This document shows, piece by piece, positions 23,407-26,152 of a DNA stretch of 26,152 nucleotides (position 1 is the first letter of the stretch; every line of letters begins with the position of its first letter). The stretch comes from a bacterium. Its GTDB lineage: Bacteria > SZUA-79 > Acidulodesulfobacterales > Acidulodesulfobacteraceae. The stretch is from contig JAJYHI010000008.1 of assembly GCA_021784835.1 (NCBI GenBank), forward strand, positions 1-26,152. The letters are read 5' to 3'. The translations under genes and the position numbers were made by a program. The notes beneath the pieces were generated by a model. It had not been told where the DNA came from. It did no database searches and saw only the letters and a program-made list of their open reading frames with translations.

Positions 23407-24495
23407 ATGACTTCTTTTAGAAAAGAGTTTAAAAAAGAAACCGATACTTTATCGGACGGCAAGCCGGAAACAGCCTCTTCTTACGTATCGCCTGAAAAAA
23501 AAGAATCGGTAGATTTCGATAATCCCGTAAGACCCCTGTCTTTCGACGAATATATAGGACAGAAAAAACTTAAAGAAAACCTTCTGATTTTTATTAACGC
23601 ATCAAAAAAAAGAGCGGAAAAAATCGGACATTACGACCTCGACCATCTGCTGTTTTTTGGTCCCCCCGGTCTCGGCAAAACGACCCTTGCCGGAATTATA
23701 GCAAAAGAACTCGGCGTCAATATTAAAATTACCTCCGGGCCGTCCATAGAAAAAGCCGGCGACGTAGCGGCGCTTTTGTCCGCCGTTTCTAACGGCGACA
23801 TAATTTTTATCGATGAAATACACAGGCTTCCTAAACCTGCCGCCGAAATGCTTTATCCGGCGATGGAAGATTTTAAGCTCGACATTATTATAGGCGAGGG
23901 GGCGACCGCCAAGTCTATAAGAATAAATCTGCCGAGGTTTACGTTAGTCGGGGCTACTACGAGGGCAGGCCTCATACCGTCTCCCTTGAGAGACAGGTTC
24001 GGCTTTTCGGCGCGCTTGGAATATTACGATATTGACGAACTTTCCGTCATAGTAACCAGAAGCGCCAAACTATACGGTATCGGAATAGAAAGCGAAGCCG
24101 CAATGGAAATCGCCCGCCGTTCGAGAGGAACTCCGCGTATAGCCAACAGGCTTTTAAGGCGACTAAGGGACTATATGACGCACCTTAAAAAAGACCGCAT
24201 AACTATAGAAGTAGCAAAATTCGGCATTGAAAGCTTAGGAATAGACGAACTCGGTTTGGACTCAAACGATATTCTTTTCTTAAAAACCGTAATAGAAAAG
24301 TTTGCCGGCGGTCCCGTCGGAATAGAAACCATTGCGCAGGCTATGAACGACGAAAAGGACACGCTGGAAGATGTCGTAGAGCCGTATTTAGTTGCCTGCG
24401 GTTTTATACAGCGCTCCAAAAAAGGCAGAATTGCCACCGAACTTGCTTACAAACACTTCGGTCTTTCAAAAGACCCGGAAGATTCGCTGTTCTGA
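23407..24495 (+). CDS. ruvB: Holliday junction DNA helicase subunit RuvB
   Basis: The AAA+ motor of branch migration; 362 residues. Walker A is GPPGLGKTT (85-93), Walker B is IIFIDEIHRL, sensor and arginine-finger segments are GATTRAGLIPSPLRDRFG, and the C-terminal winged helix includes VVEPYLVACGFIQRSKKGRIAT. The N-terminal tail before RPLSFDEYIGQ is about 20 residues longer than average and polar. The last gene of the ruvCAB group; a 334-bp gap follows. Confidence 0.96.
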   Translation: MTSFRKEFKKETDTLSDGKPETASSYVSPEKKESVDFDNPVRPLSFDEYIGQKKLKENLLIFINASKKRAEKIGHYDLDHLLFFGPPGLGKTTLAGIIAKELGVNIKITSGPSIEKAGDVAALLSAVSNGDIIFIDEIHRLPKPAAEMLYPAMEDFKLDIIIGEGATAKSIRINLPRFTLVGATTRAGLIPSPLRDRFGFSARLEYYDIDELSVIVTRSAKLYGIGIESEAAMEIARRSRGTPRIANRLLRRLRDYMTHLKKDRITIEVAKFGIESLGIDELGLDSNDILFLKTVIEKFAGGPVGIETIAQAMNDEKDTLEDVVEPYLVACGFIQRSKKGRIATELAYKHFGLSKDPEDSLF

Positions 24496-24547
24496 GAAAA
24501 GTTTTTCCATTTAATTTGTTATGCGTCAAAATGCGAACTTTTGTTCT

Positions 24548-24580
24548 CGCTATATATTTCCATATAAAGAAATATATGCG
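24548..24580. other. stem-loop downstream of ruvB
   Basis: CGCTATATATTTC pairs with GAAATATATGCG (12 bp, one bulged T) around CATATAAA. A competing pairing of GCGAAC (24533-24538) with GTTCTCGC (24543-24550) is possible. No T-run follows in the plus direction, so a 3'-end stability or weak termination role is a guess. The rest of the 334-bp ruvB-lpxC gap holds the third palindromic repeat and AT-rich sequence. Confidence 0.45.
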
Positions 24581-24634
24581 AAAAATAATTCTCACATATA
24601 AAATAAAAAGGTAATAGAAAAAGACGCGAAAATA

Positions 24635-24722
24635 GAAAAAGGTGTCAGATTTTATTTTCCGCATACGCAAAATTGTTTATCGCAATAAAGTTCATACGGA
24701 AAATTAATCTGACACCTTTTTC
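24635..24722. repeat. palindromic GGTGTCAG element, copy 3
   Basis: An 88-bp element. The left arm GAAAAAGGTGTCAGATTTTA continues TTTTCCGCATACG. The right arm is CATACGGAAAATTAATCTG followed by ACACCTTTTTC. It has the same orientation as copy 1, without the extra half-terminus. It sits alone in the ruvB-lpxC gap. Confidence 0.75.
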
Positions 24723-24829
24723 ATTCGTATGGCATAATTATTGCATTTATAAAAAATGGGTAATTAATTTAAGCTATATATAATTTAATAATTTATAATT
24801 TATAATTAATAAAAGGATTAGATAACATT

Positions 24830-25807
24830 ATGGAAAAATATGCTATATTAAAAGAAGACCAGAGCGAACTGCAGAGCACCGTATCTAATATCCTTTATTT
24901 TAGAGGAATAGGTCTGCATACAGGCAAAGAGTCGCAGATAATAATAAAACCCGCCAAAGCCGATTCCGGCATTACGTTCGTCAGGAAAGACTTAAATCCG
25001 AACGTAATAATAAAAGCAAAAGCAGACAACGTTTGTTCTACTATGCTGAGAACGAGCATAGGGCTTAAAAAAGAAAGCGGCGGAAAAGAAGCCGCAGGAT
25101 GTATTTCGACCGTTGAACACCTTATGTCGGCTCTGTGGGGAGCGGGAATAGACAACGCTTTAATAGAAGTTTACGGATGCGAAATTCCTGCTATGGACGG
25201 AAGCGCAAGGGTATTTTACGAATCTTTTTACGAAAGCGGCATAAAAGAGCTTAACGCAAAAAGAAAATATATAGAAATACTTAAACCGATAAGCATAGAA
25301 AGCGAAGACAAAACGGGAGCGTCTATTGCGCTGTATCCGTCGGACGATTTCGAAATATCCTACGATATGGATTTTAATCATCCTTTAGTGCAGTCCGGCT
25401 CGTTCGATATGAAAATAGACGGATTCAACTTTTACGGCGAAATTTCAAAAGCAAGGACTTTCGGTTTTTTAAAAGACGTCGAATATTTAAAAAAGAGCGG
25501 TTTAGCGCTAGGAGGCAGTCTCGACAATGCGCTTGTTTTGGACGAAACGTCGGTTTTAAACAAAGACGGTTTAAGATATAAAGACGAGTTCATAAGGCAT
25601 AAAGTCTTGGACCTGATAGGCGATTTATACCTTGCCGGCTATCGAATCAAAGGCAGGGTGCTTGCAAAAAAAACCGGACACGATATGAATTCTAAAATAG
25701 TTAAAAAAATAGGAGAGCGTTTAATAAGTTCAAGCGCTTATTTAGAAAAAAAAGAAGAGAATGGATACATTCCGGCAGGAAAGACCGCCGCAACCCTTTT
25801 TGCATGA
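24830..25807 (+). CDS. lpxC: UDP-3-O-acyl-N-acetylglucosamine deacetylase
   Basis: A zinc amidase catalysing the committed step of lipid A synthesis; 325 residues. Zinc and catalytic residues: Glu96-His97 in STVEHLMSALWGAGIDNA, His257 and Asp261 in RHKVLDLIGDL, and His284 in KKTGHDMN. The His257-His284 distance (27) equals that of E. coli His238-His265. IPAMDGSARVF is the other family signature. The N-terminus is about 18 residues longer than E. coli LpxC before RGIGLHTG. AAAGGA lies about 12 bp upstream. Its presence shows an LPS-type outer membrane. Confidence 0.94.
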   Translation: MEKYAILKEDQSELQSTVSNILYFRGIGLHTGKESQIIIKPAKADSGITFVRKDLNPNVIIKAKADNVCSTMLRTSIGLKKESGGKEAAGCISTVEHLMSALWGAGIDNALIEVYGCEIPAMDGSARVFYESFYESGIKELNAKRKYIEILKPISIESEDKTGASIALYPSDDFEISYDMDFNHPLVQSGSFDMKIDGFNFYGEISKARTFGFLKDVEYLKKSGLALGGSLDNALVLDETSVLNKDGLRYKDEFIRHKVLDLIGDLYLAGYRIKGRVLAKKTGHDMNSKIVKKIGERLISSSAYLEKKEENGYIPAGKTAATLFA

Positions 25808-25851
25808 GGATTATATACGTATTAGAATATTTGAATAGTTTAATTTATAAT

Positions 25852-25880
25852 AAATTTTTTTTAAAAAATTTATAATTTTT
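25852..25880 (+). terminator. weak A/T-only hairpin after lpxC
   Basis: AAATTTTTT (25852-25860) and AAAAAATTT (25863-25871) are complementary, followed by ATAATTTTT. An all-A/T stem is a poor terminator; it may act with other factors. Confidence 0.3.
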
Positions 25881-25881
25881 C

Positions 25882-25911
25882 TTGACAAGTTTATAGGATA
25901 TATGATAACTT
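25882..25911 (+). promoter_or_regulatory. candidate promoter for the window-edge gene
   Basis: TTGACA at 25882-25887 is a perfect -35 box. The -10 is ambiguous: TATGAT (25901-25906) is only 13 nt away, GATAAC (25904-25909) is at 16 nt, and TG-A-TAACTT could act as an extended -10. The start site would be near 25915. Confidence 0.5.
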
Positions 25912-25918
25912 TTAAATT

Positions 25919-26000
25919 ACGTTTAAAAAACGAAGTTTTTAAATTATCGCTTTTTTAAGCGTCAAACGTGATAGTTCTAGAGGGGGACTATTGCAATTAA
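25919..26000 (+). promoter_or_regulatory. structured 5' leader, possible cis-regulatory RNA
   Basis: ACGTTT (25919-25924) can pair with AAACGT (25964-25969), enclosing the perfect small hairpin CGCTT-TTTT-AAGCG (25948-25961). A further stem, ATAGT...ACTAT around TCTAGAGGGGG, follows at about 25971-25993. The leader of the next gene is about 135 nt in total. I do not recognise a known riboswitch. Confidence 0.35.
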
Positions 26001-26050
26001 GGTTTATACAGACTTCAAAAATTAAAAAACCAAAATTAAGGGAGGTAAAG

Positions 26051-26152
26051 ATGAAAAAAAGATTTTCAATACCGGCATTGGCAGTAGCAGTCGCAATAGC
26101 CGGTTTTTTAAGTTTAACAATGGCTCCTAAGTCTTTTGCCGCGGCACAGGCA
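26051..26152 (+). CDS. secreted protein of unknown function (N-terminus only)
   Basis: Only the first 34 codons are in the window. They form a clear Sec signal peptide: basic MKKR, a hydrophobic core ALAVAVAIAGFLSLTMA, and an Ala-x-Ala type site near SFA-AAQA, so cleavage is expected around residues 29-32. A strong GGAGG lies 5 bp before the ATG, and a long leader with a TTGACA box precedes it, pointing to a well-expressed exported protein. Function cannot be judged from the part seen. Confidence 0.8.
   Translation, partial: MKKRFSIPALAVAVAIAGFLSLTMAPKSFAAAQA

Noticed and set aside
24404..24670. Minus-strand open frame over the ruvB end and the following gap
   Set aside because: A/T-driven open frame rich in Phe, Tyr and Ile; overlaps ruvB and the repeat element.
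1309..24722. GGTGTCAG repeats as a CRISPR array
   Set aside because: Only three copies, far apart, in both orientations, without regular spacers or cas genes.

Overview
The window looks like part of the chromosome of an AT-rich, Gram-negative, probably anaerobic bacterium. The Gram-negative call rests on LpxC (lipid A synthesis) and a TolC-type outer-membrane channel. The anaerobic call rests on a complete seven-gene HdrCBA-FlxDCBA electron-transfer cluster of the kind known from sulfate reducers and fermenters. A deltaproteobacterial-type lineage (Desulfobacterota or a relative such as the acid-mine Acidulodesulfobacterales) would fit, but this is inference from gene content and style.

Layout. 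(1) 1-1164, minus strand: cysE (serine acetyltransferase) followed closely by an Rrf2-family Fe-S-type regulator. (2) 1278-6346, minus strand: a tripartite efflux operon, tolC - macA - macB ATPase - macB permease, behind a near-consensus promoter whose 17-bp spacer lies inside a perfect 18-bp palindrome. The ATPase/permease pair is bracketed by two inverted copies of a short GGTGTCAG-ended palindromic repeat. Beyond the outer copy lies a ten-codon remnant of a second MacB C-terminus. (3) 6366-7712, plus: rimO. (4) 7730-14879, plus: hdrC, hdrB, hdrA, flxD, flxC, flxB and flxA behind a TTGACT-N17-TATAAT promoter. They form a predicted cytoplasmic flavin-based electron-bifurcating NAD(P)H dehydrogenase/heterodisulfide reductase. 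(5) 14904-20208, plus: thrS (archaeal-type, with an archaeal-type N-terminal editing domain), tig, clpP, clpX. (6) 20251-20751: hup (HU) with its own promoter, leader hairpin and terminator. (7) 20752-21171: tRNA-Val(TAC), tRNA-Asp(GTC), tRNA-Leu(TAG). (8) 21245-24495: yebC, ruvC, ruvA, ruvB. (9) 24635-24722: third copy of the palindromic repeat. (10) lpxC at 24830-25807. (11) 26051 to the window edge: start of a secreted protein behind a structured leader.

Most genes are ordinary housekeeping genes. The items most worth a second look are: the archaeal-type ThrRS with Asp where bacterial ThrRS has its zinc-ligand Cys; the repeat-bracketed macB pair with a paralogue remnant; the operator-in-spacer efflux promoter; and a small family of hairpins sharing a GAATT-N-AATTC core with changing but still complementary arms. 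I found no CRISPR array, phage, complete insertion sequence or defence system.
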